This document shows, one piece after another, positions 57,711 through 64,000 of a stretch of 64,000 bases of DNA; the stretch's first letter is position 1, and each line of letters starts with the position of its first letter. The stretch is taken from positions 214,634 to 278,633 of the forward strand of contig NZ_CADDWI010000012.1 in the NCBI RefSeq assembly GCF_902809845.1. Direction: 5' to 3'. The stretch comes from Chelativorans sp. Marseille-P2723 (GTDB lineage Bacteria > Pseudomonadota > Alphaproteobacteria > Rhizobiales > Rhizobiaceae). The position numbers and the translations under genes were made by a program. The notes beneath the pieces were generated by a model. It saw only the letters and a list, made by a program, of their open reading frames with translations. It had not been told where the DNA came from and ran no database searches.

Positions 57711-58264
57711 AGATCGCCTGCCTTGGTTGGGGGTCGTTGATCTGGGACCCGCGCACGCTGCCCGTCAGTTCGGACTGGTCGAACGATGGTCCTTTGCTGC
57801 CAGTCGAGTTCACGAGGCAATCGAACGACGGCCGCATCACCCTCGCCATTACGCCGGATGCGTGCGCCGCGAAGGTGTTCTCCGCCTTGCTCGACGTCGT
57901 ATCGATGGACGAAGCGTGCCGTGCACTCGCCGAACGCGAAGGGATTCCGGCCAAATTCATCACCCGGTCGGTCGGTCATTGGGCGGCATCGTCACAGTCA
58001 GACCATCCACAGGCCAGGGCTATCGGTGGTTGGGCGACGCAAGCCGGCTATGAAGGCGTTGTGTGGACCGCGCTCAAGCCGAAGTTCGACAAAGCCTATG
58101 TGACGCCGAGTTGCACGCAGGTGCTCGCCTATCTCGGCGGCCTGTCGGGAGATGCCCGCGAAGGCGCGGAGATCTACGTGCGGCGAACGCCTGCGGCCAT
58201 CCGGACAGCATATCGTGACGAGATAGAGCGCGCCCTCGGCTGGACACCGATTGTTGACGCGTAG
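57707..58264 (+). CDS. uncharacterised GGCT-like protein
   Basis: A 185-residue soluble protein beginning MKIACLGWGSLIWDPRTLPV. The GWGSLIWDPR start recalls the YGSLIW motif of gamma-glutamylcyclotransferase/ChaC folds, so a GGCT-like fold is proposed. The remaining conserved-looking segments are PVEFTRQSNDGRITLAITP, RSVGHWAASSQS and GVVWTALKPKFD. No function is known to me. It is convergent with an HNH-type gene, nine bases apart, and sits next to a defence-system fragment, so a defence or anti-defence role is possible but unproven. Confidence 0.65.
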   Translation: MKIACLGWGSLIWDPRTLPVSSDWSNDGPLLPVEFTRQSNDGRITLAITPDACAAKVFSALLDVVSMDEACRALAEREGIPAKFITRSVGHWAASSQSDHPQARAIGGWATQAGYEGVVWTALKPKFDKAYVTPSCTQVLAYLGGLSGDAREGAEIYVRRTPAAIRTAYRDEIERALGWTPIVDA

Positions 58265-58273
58265 CGCGCGTTC

Positions 58274-58987
58274 TCACGCGTCCCAGATGATTTCAGCGGC
58301 AAGGTAGTCGTGCAGCACGATCCGCACGACAAGTCCCCCTTCCTGGAAAACGGCATATCTGTAGATGCCGGGCTGAACCTCGACCCATGAACCGACCAGG
58401 TCTTGCCCGGTCGCAAGGCGTGTCATCATCCGGCTGCCGACTTCGGGCCAAACGCCGTCTCCGCCGGTGATTTCGAATGCGGCACGTTCTTCCGAAGCAA
58501 GGCATTGTAGCGGCGTGAACCACACGCGCGCCGGATCGTCCATCAATGGCTCGCCATACTCGAAATAGGCGTGGCCGCGCGCATTCTTGACGAGGACCTG
58601 CCTGACACGGTCAGGCTCCGGCTTCCAGACGGTTTCGGTCTCGTCGCCTATGGTTTCATACGCCGTCTTCGCGCGCTCAATGCGCGCCTTGAGCTTTTCG
58701 TTCCGCCGCAGGACCGCGGCAGCCTGGGGGTTTGACTGGCGCGCGGGATCGGTGCTCCCGCTCAAAACCGCTGACAGGAAGACCAGAAGGTATTCTTCGT
58801 CCTTCGAGAACCCGCTGTTGCAGTCTTCACAAATTTCGACGACCGGGAGGTTTGCGGGATAGGGCCTGTAAAGAAGGCTTTTGGATGGCACGTGGTCGCG
58901 GTTGACTTTCACGTCGCTCAGCCATCGCGTGCAGTGAATGCACCATGATTGGTTTCGCTCATCGGCGAATGGTTCGATCTGTTGCAT
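58274..58987 (-). CDS. HNH-like zinc-finger nuclease-fold protein
   Basis: A 237-residue protein with an N-terminal treble-clef/HNH-like module. CIHCTRWLSDVKVNRDHVPS gives the first Cys pair and the catalytic-type His after Asp. EICEDCNSGFSKDEEYLLVF gives the second Cys pair followed by Asn. The C-terminal 160 residues have no family I recognise. It is probably a DNA or RNA nuclease, based on the HNH pattern only. It converges with the GGCT-like gene, and both lie in an accessory region. Confidence 0.7.
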   Translation of the reverse strand: MQQIEPFADERNQSWCIHCTRWLSDVKVNRDHVPSKSLLYRPYPANLPVVEICEDCNSGFSKDEEYLLVFLSAVLSGSTDPARQSNPQAAAVLRRNEKLKARIERAKTAYETIGDETETVWKPEPDRVRQVLVKNARGHAYFEYGEPLMDDPARVWFTPLQCLASEERAAFEITGGDGVWPEVGSRMMTRLATGQDLVGSWVEVQPGIYRYAVFQEGGLVVRIVLHDYLAAEIIWDA

Positions 58988-59135
58988 AGGTCGAAGTTAC
59001 CACCCCATTGCGCCCTAGTCGAACATATAGTGAACGAACTGATGTGGACAAAAGATAGGACGTTTGGAGGTCCGTGGTCTGCCAGCTAAGCCGCCGCATG
59101 CTTTTCCATCCGCTAAGAAATTTGGGCCAGCAGTC

Positions 59136-60158
59136 TCAATATGGAGCACCGGGTTTTCGTACAACGTTCGAAGGGAGATGGCAGGCGGCTGAATTTCGAC
59201 CGATGGTGCGCGCCAAACTCAGCAGCCGCCGGCATGCAGGGTTATCGTTTCGGGTGGACCAGACCATGCTGAACGGCAAGACTTCGCCCGTGAGTTGCCG
59301 ATAGGCGATGCTAGGAAACTGCGCGACAGTCGTGGCCTCGCTCGTCAGCGTGAGGCCGCGACCTACGGCAACTAGGGACAGGATGTTGTCACGTCCGACC
59401 TGTTGGGGGTGAATCTCAGGATGGCTGCCGAGATCCGCAAGGTGTGCAACCAGATAGTCGTGGATCTCCTGGCCCGGAGCAACGTCGCTTACGATGAACC
59501 GCTCCGACGCCAGGTCCGGCCATCCGAGCTCAACCTTGTTTGCAAGGGGATGATCATCAGGCAACACGACGAAGACCCTCTCGCACCACAGATGTTCGGT
59601 CTCACAGCCGTCCCAGGTCTTCGTGCCCGTTATAAAGGCCACGTCGAGATTCAATGTCCGGACGGCAGCGACATGCTCCGCCGGGTTTCCTTCGATGGGA
59701 TCGACCCGGACATTCGGATGGAGTTTGCCGAACTGCCGCAGCAGGTCGAACAGGAAGCCGGACGCAAGCGACGAGAAGACGCCGACCCGGACGTGTCCCT
59801 CCTCGGACCGGCCTACGGCAGCGACTTCACTGGCGCCGGCGTCAATATGCCGGAGCGCCGTTCGCGCTGGCTTCAGAAACCGCTGGCCGGCAAGCGTCAA
59901 GCGAACTCCGCCCGCATGACGCTGAAACAGGGACGCGCCGAGTTCATCTTCCATGTCGCGAATGCGGCGGCTGATGGCCGACTCTTCGATATCGAGTGCT
60001 CGGCCCGCTTTTCGGAAGCTGCCGTGCTCTGCCGCCGCCACGAAATAACGGAGGTGTTGGAGCTTGATGCGGCTGCGCGGCAGCTCGGGTATCAGGATTT
60101 CATCTGGAGCATTGTCGCTCGGACGGGGAAAGATATTTTCCGCCCCATCCACGTTCAC
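59136..60158 (-). CDS. LysR-family transcriptional regulator
   Basis: A 340-residue LysR-type regulator. Its helix-turn-helix lies at about residues 32-90 (LQHLRYFVAAAEHGSFRKAG, then EESAISRRIRDMEDELGAS), followed by the effector-binding domain. About 30 residues precede the helix-turn-helix, so the true start may be further in; the furthest start is GTG. LysR genes of this kind are common near Trb conjugation clusters, but the target here is unknown. A 336-base gap separates it from a divergent TetR gene. Confidence 0.85.
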   Translation of the reverse strand: MNVDGAENIFPRPSDNAPDEILIPELPRSRIKLQHLRYFVAAAEHGSFRKAGRALDIEESAISRRIRDMEDELGASLFQRHAGGVRLTLAGQRFLKPARTALRHIDAGASEVAAVGRSEEGHVRVGVFSSLASGFLFDLLRQFGKLHPNVRVDPIEGNPAEHVAAVRTLNLDVAFITGTKTWDGCETEHLWCERVFVVLPDDHPLANKVELGWPDLASERFIVSDVAPGQEIHDYLVAHLADLGSHPEIHPQQVGRDNILSLVAVGRGLTLTSEATTVAQFPSIAYRQLTGEVLPFSMVWSTRNDNPACRRLLSLARTIGRNSAACHLPSNVVRKPGAPY

Positions 60159-60494
60159 AGGTTCCCGTCTGCTTGGGGGCTGCGGCCAACGCCATCCATC
60201 GGCCAGGATGGTCGCGCCCTACCCTCGAAGCCGCTTGATGCTCCTGCCGCGCGGATTTCCCTGCGTCGTGTCGTCATATTTCGCCCACGCAAGAAACTTA
60301 ACAATATTCAGTTAGCGGTATCGTGCAGATTGACATTACCAACGTCAACGGAAAATGAATGTCATTAAGTAAAGTGTCCGCCAGCAACCCGCCAGCAGGA
60401 GAGCGGCAAGTGTGCCCGCCAAAGCGATGACACCGCGTTCTGTGATAAGCGACCTGGCGCTGAGCAATGTCAGGCTCAGCCGGGGGCGGCACTG
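60159..60494. promoter_or_regulatory. divergent lysR/tetR intergenic region with inverted repeat
   Basis: The gap should contain both promoters. Seven-base inverted arms, TGACATT (60331-60337) and AATGTCA (60358-60364), overlap a TTGACA (60330-60335) that could be a plus-strand -35 box. An operator for one of the two regulators is therefore possible. Spacing to a -10 box is unclear. A short minus-strand frame ends here with a hydrophobic stretch (VIALAGTLAALLLAGCW), perhaps the end of a lost gene. Confidence 0.35.
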
Positions 60495-61115
60495 ATGCCC
60501 CGCCCAAAAAAGGATGCGGCCCTCGACATTTCCCGGAAAGCAGTTGAGGAGACCATCCGGCTCCTTAGCAAAAGGGACGATTTCGATGTGCCACTGGCGG
60601 CGGTCGCCGAGGCGGTCGGCTGCACCGCACCCGCTCTCTACGGGCATTTCCGGAACAAGGACGCGTTGCTGCGTGCCGTCCATGATGCCGGTTTCAGGCG
60701 GCTCTATGAAGAGAAGCGGGCGCGGGCCAAACACTTCAGGGCAGAACCCCTCGCCTATCTGCGCGCGTGCAGTCATGCCTATGCCCAGTTCGCCTTCGAC
60801 AATCCGACCCTGTACCGCCTCATGTTTTCCCCGCCGCCGAGCCTCGCAGCGGACCAAGGGCCGCTCTCGACGGATCTTGGCCGGTCGGTGCTGGAATTGG
60901 TGGTGAAGGCCATTCGTGCCTGCCAGAAGCAGGGTCTTCTGCCGGGAGCGGACCCGAAGCGCTATGCTTTCACGTTCTGGGCCGCCGTTCACGGTGCAGT
61001 CTCCCTTGCGCTCCAAAACCGTGCCCCGGATGAAAAGATCAGGCAGGACGCTGCGCTCGTGGTGGTCGATACTCTCCTGGAGATCATCACAGCCACTGCT
61101 CCTGATCGCAGGTAG
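60495..61115 (+). CDS. TetR-family transcriptional regulator
   Basis: A 206-residue repressor. The N-terminal helix-turn-helix (about residues 10-60) includes VPLAAVAEAVGCTAPALYGH and FRNKDALLRAVHDA. The C-terminal ligand domain has a WHG-like motif (WAAVHGAVSLALQ) near residue 165, typical of one TetR subgroup. The target genes are unknown, with no transporter or enzyme nearby. It converges with the DUF2274 gene at the end of the trb operon, seven bases apart. Confidence 0.87.
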   Translation: MPRPKKDAALDISRKAVEETIRLLSKRDDFDVPLAAVAEAVGCTAPALYGHFRNKDALLRAVHDAGFRRLYEEKRARAKHFRAEPLAYLRACSHAYAQFAFDNPTLYRLMFSPPPSLAADQGPLSTDLGRSVLELVVKAIRACQKQGLLPGADPKRYAFTFWAAVHGAVSLALQNRAPDEKIRQDAALVVVDTLLEIITATAPDRR

Positions 61116-61121
61116 TCCATG

Positions 61122-61355
61122 TCATAGCTGGCCGCCTGACCCGCTCCGCTTCTCCTTCGCGAAACCGCGGTCTGTGGCGATGAACCGCTCGAGCATCGGC
61201 ACGATCAGTTTGACCGGGTCTGCGGCGGGCTGACCGGACTCGCGCGCCAAGACCTCGGCATAGGCGACGAGATCGCGATGAAGCGGTCCGGGCAGTTCCA
61301 CTGTCACCTTGACCGGTCTGTCCTCGACGATGGGTCCGAGTTTCAGCTTCGCCAT
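61122..61355 (-). CDS. DUF2274 protein of Trb conjugation cluster
   Basis: A 77-residue protein beginning MAKLKLGPIVEDRPVKVTVE, with LPGPLHRDLVAYAEVLARES and VKLIVPMLERFIATDRGF. This matches DUF2274, a family I know as the gene directly after trbI in Trb-type conjugation operons. It may be a ribbon-helix-helix-like DNA-binding protein, given its size and N-terminal strand. It begins three bases after trbI ends. Confidence 0.85.
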   Translation of the reverse strand: MAKLKLGPIVEDRPVKVTVELPGPLHRDLVAYAEVLARESGQPAADPVKLIVPMLERFIATDRGFAKEKRSGSGGQL

Positions 61356-61357
61356 GG

Positions 61358-62509
61358 TCAACTCCTGTAGGGTTCGAGAACGAGGTCGCGGGTGACAATC
61401 ACCCTGACCGGGAAGCCCGGCCGGACGGTGAGCGTCGGCGCAACCTGCAACTGGCGCTGGATGATCTGCTGGCCGGCCTGATTGATGGTGTCCTGTGCGC
61501 CATCGCGGATGGCGCGGATCAGGCGATCCTCGTCGCTGGTGGCGAGCTCCGTCCCCACCGCAAGCAGGGTCGACAACCCCGCTGCCTTCATCAGATCCCA
61601 CCAGTGGTAATCGACGCCATCTTCAAGACCGGCAAAGCCGCTGGCGTCCGCACCGGGCTGACGTTCCAGCACGATGGAGCGGCCATTGGGCAGGATCAGA
61701 CGGTTCCAGACGAGCAGGACGCGTCGCTGGCCAAAAGTCACGCCGGCATCGTATTGCCCGATAATGCGGGTGCCTTGCGGGATGAGGAGCAGGCTTCCGG
61801 TCGGGCTGTCATAGACGTTCTCCGTGACCTGGGCGGTGATCTGTCCGGGCAGATCGGACCGGATGCCGGTGATCATCGCGGCCGGGATAACAGCTCCCGC
61901 CTGAAGGATGTAGGGCGACGCCGGCGCCATGATGCGATCGAGCGCAACGGTCTGGCGATCCACAGGGCCGTTGAGGAAAGCCGTGTGCCGATCCTGTCCG
62001 GCCGTCGCGCCGGTTTGCGAGCCAAGGCCGAGACCGGCCAGTCCCGGACCTCCGGTGGCAGTTGCCGTGCCCGGACCGGTTTGGAAGAAAACGCGGCTGA
62101 GGCGCGCCGCTTCTTCCTCGGCAAGCCGGCGCTGCTCCTCCGGGTCGACGGCCGGCGCCGCCACGACAGGCGGTGCGACCGGCTGTCCCCGGTTTTGCGC
62201 ATCGAGGATCGGGCCGCCGAGATCACCTGGCAAAGGCGGTCCAAGGACCGGGCCGGTATAATCCCTTGGCAGGCCGGACAGGCCATCGGCGGTGGGCCGG
62301 TTATCGGTCGAATAGAGCTCTTCGCCGCTCGTCCCCATGTCTCGGGTCTGGAGGGCGTAGACAAGCGCCCCGCCGATGCCGAGCAACGCAACGGCTCCGA
62401 CGCTGGCGAGTATCTTGCGGGAAAGTCGCGTGACACGGGGCGGATCGGCGCGCAGCCGCATGGGCGCGGCGGCGTCCGTGCTGGTAGCGGTAGCTCTGTC
62501 CTCGGTCAT
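61358..62509 (-). CDS. trbI: conjugal transfer protein TrbI (VirB10-like)
   Basis: A 383-residue VirB10-family protein that spans the cell envelope and links inner and outer membrane parts of the type IV secretion channel. It has a cytoplasmic N-terminus and one membrane helix (ILASVGAVALLGIGGALVYA, about residues 37-58). A proline-rich periplasmic linker precedes the C-terminal beta-barrel domain with LLIPQGTRIIGQYDAGVTFG and RLILPNGRSIVLER. The ATG overlaps the trbG stop in an ATGA, which fixes the start. It looks intact. Confidence 0.93.
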   Translation of the reverse strand: MTEDRATATSTDAAAPMRLRADPPRVTRLSRKILASVGAVALLGIGGALVYALQTRDMGTSGEELYSTDNRPTADGLSGLPRDYTGPVLGPPLPGDLGGPILDAQNRGQPVAPPVVAAPAVDPEEQRRLAEEEAARLSRVFFQTGPGTATATGGPGLAGLGLGSQTGATAGQDRHTAFLNGPVDRQTVALDRIMAPASPYILQAGAVIPAAMITGIRSDLPGQITAQVTENVYDSPTGSLLLIPQGTRIIGQYDAGVTFGQRRVLLVWNRLILPNGRSIVLERQPGADASGFAGLEDGVDYHWWDLMKAAGLSTLLAVGTELATSDEDRLIRAIRDGAQDTINQAGQQIIQRQLQVAPTLTVRPGFPVRVIVTRDLVLEPYRS

Positions 62510-63104
62510 GATGGCGAGTCTCCGGTATCGCGGGCGGGCCGGGCGGCGGCCTGCCGCTGTTCGATCCGAACGATCCGGACAGTCTGTTGGCGCTCGCCAC
62601 TTCCAAGGCGAAGCTCGGCTGCACCGAACAGGCGGTCGACGATGAGGATGTTCTGGTGGATGCGGCTGTTGACGATCTGCGGCTCGCCATCCGAGCCGAG
62701 CACGAAGATCGGCGGCATCTCGCCCTGGACGATACCGCGCGGGAAGACGACGTAGACGCGCCGACCATCGTCGAAAACCGAGATCGGCCGCCATGGCGGG
62801 CTGTCGCCGGTCAGGCCGTAGCGATAGTTGCGCGCCGCCTCGGCCGGGATGACGGGTGCGGCCGGGACCGACCGACGCTGCCCCCCCGTGCCACGTTCCA
62901 GGAGGGAGGCTTGTGCAGCGGGCGCGGCCGCTCATCGGTGACAGGTGCCTGCACGACGGGCAGCGGCGGCACGTCGGCATCGTAGCTGAACTGAGGAACC
63001 CGATTGGTGGCACATCCAGCCAGCGCCGTCGCGGCCAGCAAGGCCAAGATCGCGGGTTTGCGGAAAGCCGGAAAGCCGGACTTACGGATCGGCGTGCGGG
63101 TCAT
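62506..63104 (-). pseudogene. trbG: trbG (VirB9-like), frameshifted with internal deletion
   Basis: The gene begins normally, with a lipoprotein signal (ILALLAATALAGCATNR), then YDADVPPLPVVQAPVTDERP and PPSWNVARGG. At a run of seven G on the coding strand (62881-62887) the frame shifts, and the original frame ends at 62811. With one extra G the frame would continue RSVPAAPVIPAEAARNYRYG, then the VirB9 C-terminal domain (WRPISVFDDGRRVYVVFP, QGEMPPIFVLGSDGEPQIVN). Even so the product would have about 200 residues against roughly 330 in the family, so the middle region is also missing. Starts and ends overlap trbF and trbI by ATGA. Confidence 0.83.
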
Positions 63105-63790
63105 TGGCTCATCTCCCGCGACCAGTTGATGGCGTTGACGTAGATTCCGAGCGGATTGGCACGCAGCCGTTCGGCGTCGCGCGGTGTCTGGATCACGATG
63201 GTCAGGATCGCGGTCCAGCGCTCGGTGGTGGAAAGTTGGCCGTTCTCGTATTGGCGTTCGGTCCAGGCGACGCGGAAGGAGTCCGGTGACGCCCGGATCA
63301 CCGAGGAGACCTCGACCGCCACCTGCTGGCGACCAACGCGGGTGAAGGGGTCATTCGCACGGGCATAGTCGTTGAGCGCCGCCGCTCCCCGGTCGGTCGT
63401 CCATTCATAGGCGCGCAGCCAGTTCTGGCGGACAATGATTGCATCGGCCGGAATGGCCCGCACCTGCTCAATGAAGCGGCCGAGATGCCATGCGATCTGC
63501 GGGTCGGTCGGGCGATAGTCCGCGGTTGCGGGCGCTACGGTCTGCGCCTGACCGAGATTGTCCACCTGCACCACCCAGGGCACGATCGTCCCCTGCGCCG
63601 ACTGCCAGACCAGGGCGGCGGAGAAGCCGGCCGAGAGGACCAGCGAGCCGAAGGCCATGTAACGCCAGTTCCTTGCCTGAACGCGAGCCGTGCCGATGCG
63701 CTCGTCCCAGACCTGCGCGGCCTTCTGGTAAGGGGTCTCGGGTTCGGGTGTTTTGCCGTAATGTGTCGATGATCGTTTGAACAGATTCAT
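63101..63790 (-). CDS. trbF: conjugal transfer protein TrbF (VirB8-like)
   Basis: A 229-residue VirB8-family protein with one membrane helix (about residues 44-66, YMAFGSLVLSAGFSAALVW) and a periplasmic domain containing QNWLRAYEWTTDRGAAALND and RVAWTERQYENGQ. It helps assemble the type IV secretion channel. The start is coupled to the trbL stop, and the stop to the trbG start, both by ATGA overlaps. Confidence 0.92.
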   Translation of the reverse strand: MNLFKRSSTHYGKTPEPETPYQKAAQVWDERIGTARVQARNWRYMAFGSLVLSAGFSAALVWQSAQGTIVPWVVQVDNLGQAQTVAPATADYRPTDPQIAWHLGRFIEQVRAIPADAIIVRQNWLRAYEWTTDRGAAALNDYARANDPFTRVGRQQVAVEVSSVIRASPDSFRVAWTERQYENGQLSTTERWTAILTIVIQTPRDAERLRANPLGIYVNAINWSREMSQ

Positions 63791-63984
63791 GAGCGGTCGC
63801 TTTCGGAAAGATTGACGGAAGAGCCGGAGCCGTGGCTGTCGCCGGAGCGCACGGCATGGCCCGCCATGGTCGTGCCGTGGCCAAGCGCCTGTCGGCGCTG
63901 CATCCGCTGCGCCCATGCCGGAGGACCGCCAGCGGAGGCCGATGCGGCGGCGGCCTCGCCTGCGGCGCCGACGGTGCCCATGGA
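63787..63984 (-). CDS. trbL: C-terminal end of TrbL (partial, contig end)
   Basis: About the last 65 codons of TrbL, a VirB6-like membrane protein of the conjugation channel. They end in PAWAQRMQRRQALGHGTTMA and SGDSHGSGSSVNLSESDR, the conserved C-terminal tail of the family. The rest of the gene lies beyond the contig end. The apparent start codons upstream of 63984 come from adapter sequence and are not real. Confidence 0.87.
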   Translation of the reverse strand, partial: SMGTVGAAGEAAAASASAGGPPAWAQRMQRRQALGHGTTMAGHAVRSGDSHGSGSSVNLSESDRS

Positions 63985-64000
63985 CTGTCTCTTATACACA
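63985..64000. other. sequencing adapter (Tn5/Nextera mosaic end) at contig end
   Basis: The last 16 bases, CTGTCTCTTATACACA, are the start of the reverse complement of the Tn5 mosaic-end adapter used in Nextera libraries. They are not part of the genome. Translation of this piece on the minus strand gives the artefactual MYKRQ start often seen in draft assemblies. Confidence 0.95.

Larger units (their letters stand above)
48594..64000. mobile_element. putative genomic island / integrative conjugative element
   Basis: From the 3' end of tRNA-Gly onward the content changes from conserved chromosomal genes to fragments of operons, broken insertion sequences, defence-related pieces and a Trb-type conjugation operon. 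Insertion at tRNA 3' ends is usual for integrative elements. No integrase gene and no second copy of the tRNA end were seen inside the window, and the contig ends in adapter sequence, so the far boundary is unknown. The identification as an ICE is inference from gene content. Confidence 0.6.

Noticed and set aside
57379..58053. Plus-strand frame of 224 codons starting in the DrmB-like fragment
   Set aside because: Only the first 80 or so residues look like protein. The remainder is an off-frame reading of the GGCT-like gene.
60345..61016. Minus-strand frame of 223 codons opposite the TetR gene
   Set aside because: Most of it is antisense to clear TetR sequence. Only its hydrophobic last 40 residues lie in intergenic DNA and they are not enough to support a gene.
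61604..62755. Plus-strand frame of 383 codons opposite trbI and trbG
   Set aside because: It is antisense to conserved conjugation genes, and the product is Arg/Gly-rich without motifs.
61358..63013. Single 551-codon minus-strand frame extending trbI upstream
   Set aside because: The N-terminal third is out-of-frame reading of trbG. TrbI homology and the ATGA overlap with trbG put the start at 62509.
63787..63999. TrbL as a complete small protein starting MYKRQ
   Set aside because: The start is encoded by Nextera adapter sequence; the gene is merely truncated by the contig end.
48594..64000. Second copy of the tRNA-Gly 3' end (attachment repeat) inside the window
   Set aside because: No repeat of the T-arm and acceptor sequence was seen downstream, so the island boundary cannot be shown here.
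1..64000. CRISPR array
   Set aside because: No series of regularly spaced repeats was seen anywhere; the only short tandem repeat is the pair of 11-mers at 48658-48679.

Overview
The window looks like a chromosomal contig end from an alphaproteobacterium of the order Hyphomicrobiales (Rhizobiales), most like the Mesorhizobium/Chelativorans/Nitratireductor group. The evidence is the high GC content and a set of genes typical of that group: argH-lptM-lysA, opgGH, cobS/cobT for aerobic cobalamin synthesis, a 1590-residue NAD-glutamate dehydrogenase, an etfBA operon with a cobalamin adenosyltransferase and a HIG1 protein, and a CenR-like response regulator. This placement is inference; no database search was possible.

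Positions 1-48,500 are mostly ordinary core chromosome. In order they hold: branched-chain amino-acid permeases livH/livM beside a hydroxyproline 2-epimerase; a dead IS630-type transposase; a GntR regulator; mmsA with a divergent LysR gene; opgG/opgH for periplasmic glucans; the argH-lptM-lysA operon; tlpA, an MliC-type lysozyme inhibitor and fadE; and a minus-strand fatty-acid/electron-transfer cluster (HIG1, PduO-type adenosyltransferase, rhomboid protease, etfB, etfA, hbd). After these come a YihY-family membrane protein, gluQ, alkA and an HNH nuclease, then a complete IS630-family element. Next are an M48 lipoprotein protease; thiBPQ under a TPP riboswitch; a diguanylate cyclase, bolA and a J-domain protein; cobS-GFA-cobT; a phytase-like esterase protein; an MFS transporter; the large GDH; an L,D-transpeptidase; an OmpR-type regulator; and a lone cyclic-nucleotide-binding protein. 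tRNA-Gly(GCC) closes this part.

From the 3' end of tRNA-Gly (48,593) to the contig end the content changes to an accessory mosaic, most simply read as an integrated conjugative element or genomic island using the tRNA as its attachment site. It carries the severed tail of an NQR operon (3' part of nqrF, apbE, nqrM), a CBS-domain gene with an early stop codon, and an unusual single gene fusing acetate kinase to a PduL-type phosphotransacetylase. It also carries a P1B-4-like metal ATPase, broken ISL3 and IS21 elements, a fragment resembling DrmB of DISARM, an uncharacterised GGCT-like gene facing an HNH gene, LysR and TetR regulators, and the end of a Trb-type conjugation operon (trbL-F-G-I-DUF2274) in which trbG is broken.

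The last 16 bases are the Nextera/Tn5 mosaic-end adapter and are not genomic, so the island is cut by the assembly. The most unusual intact gene is the AckA-PduL fusion, which would carry the whole acetyl-CoA to acetate plus ATP route on one polypeptide.
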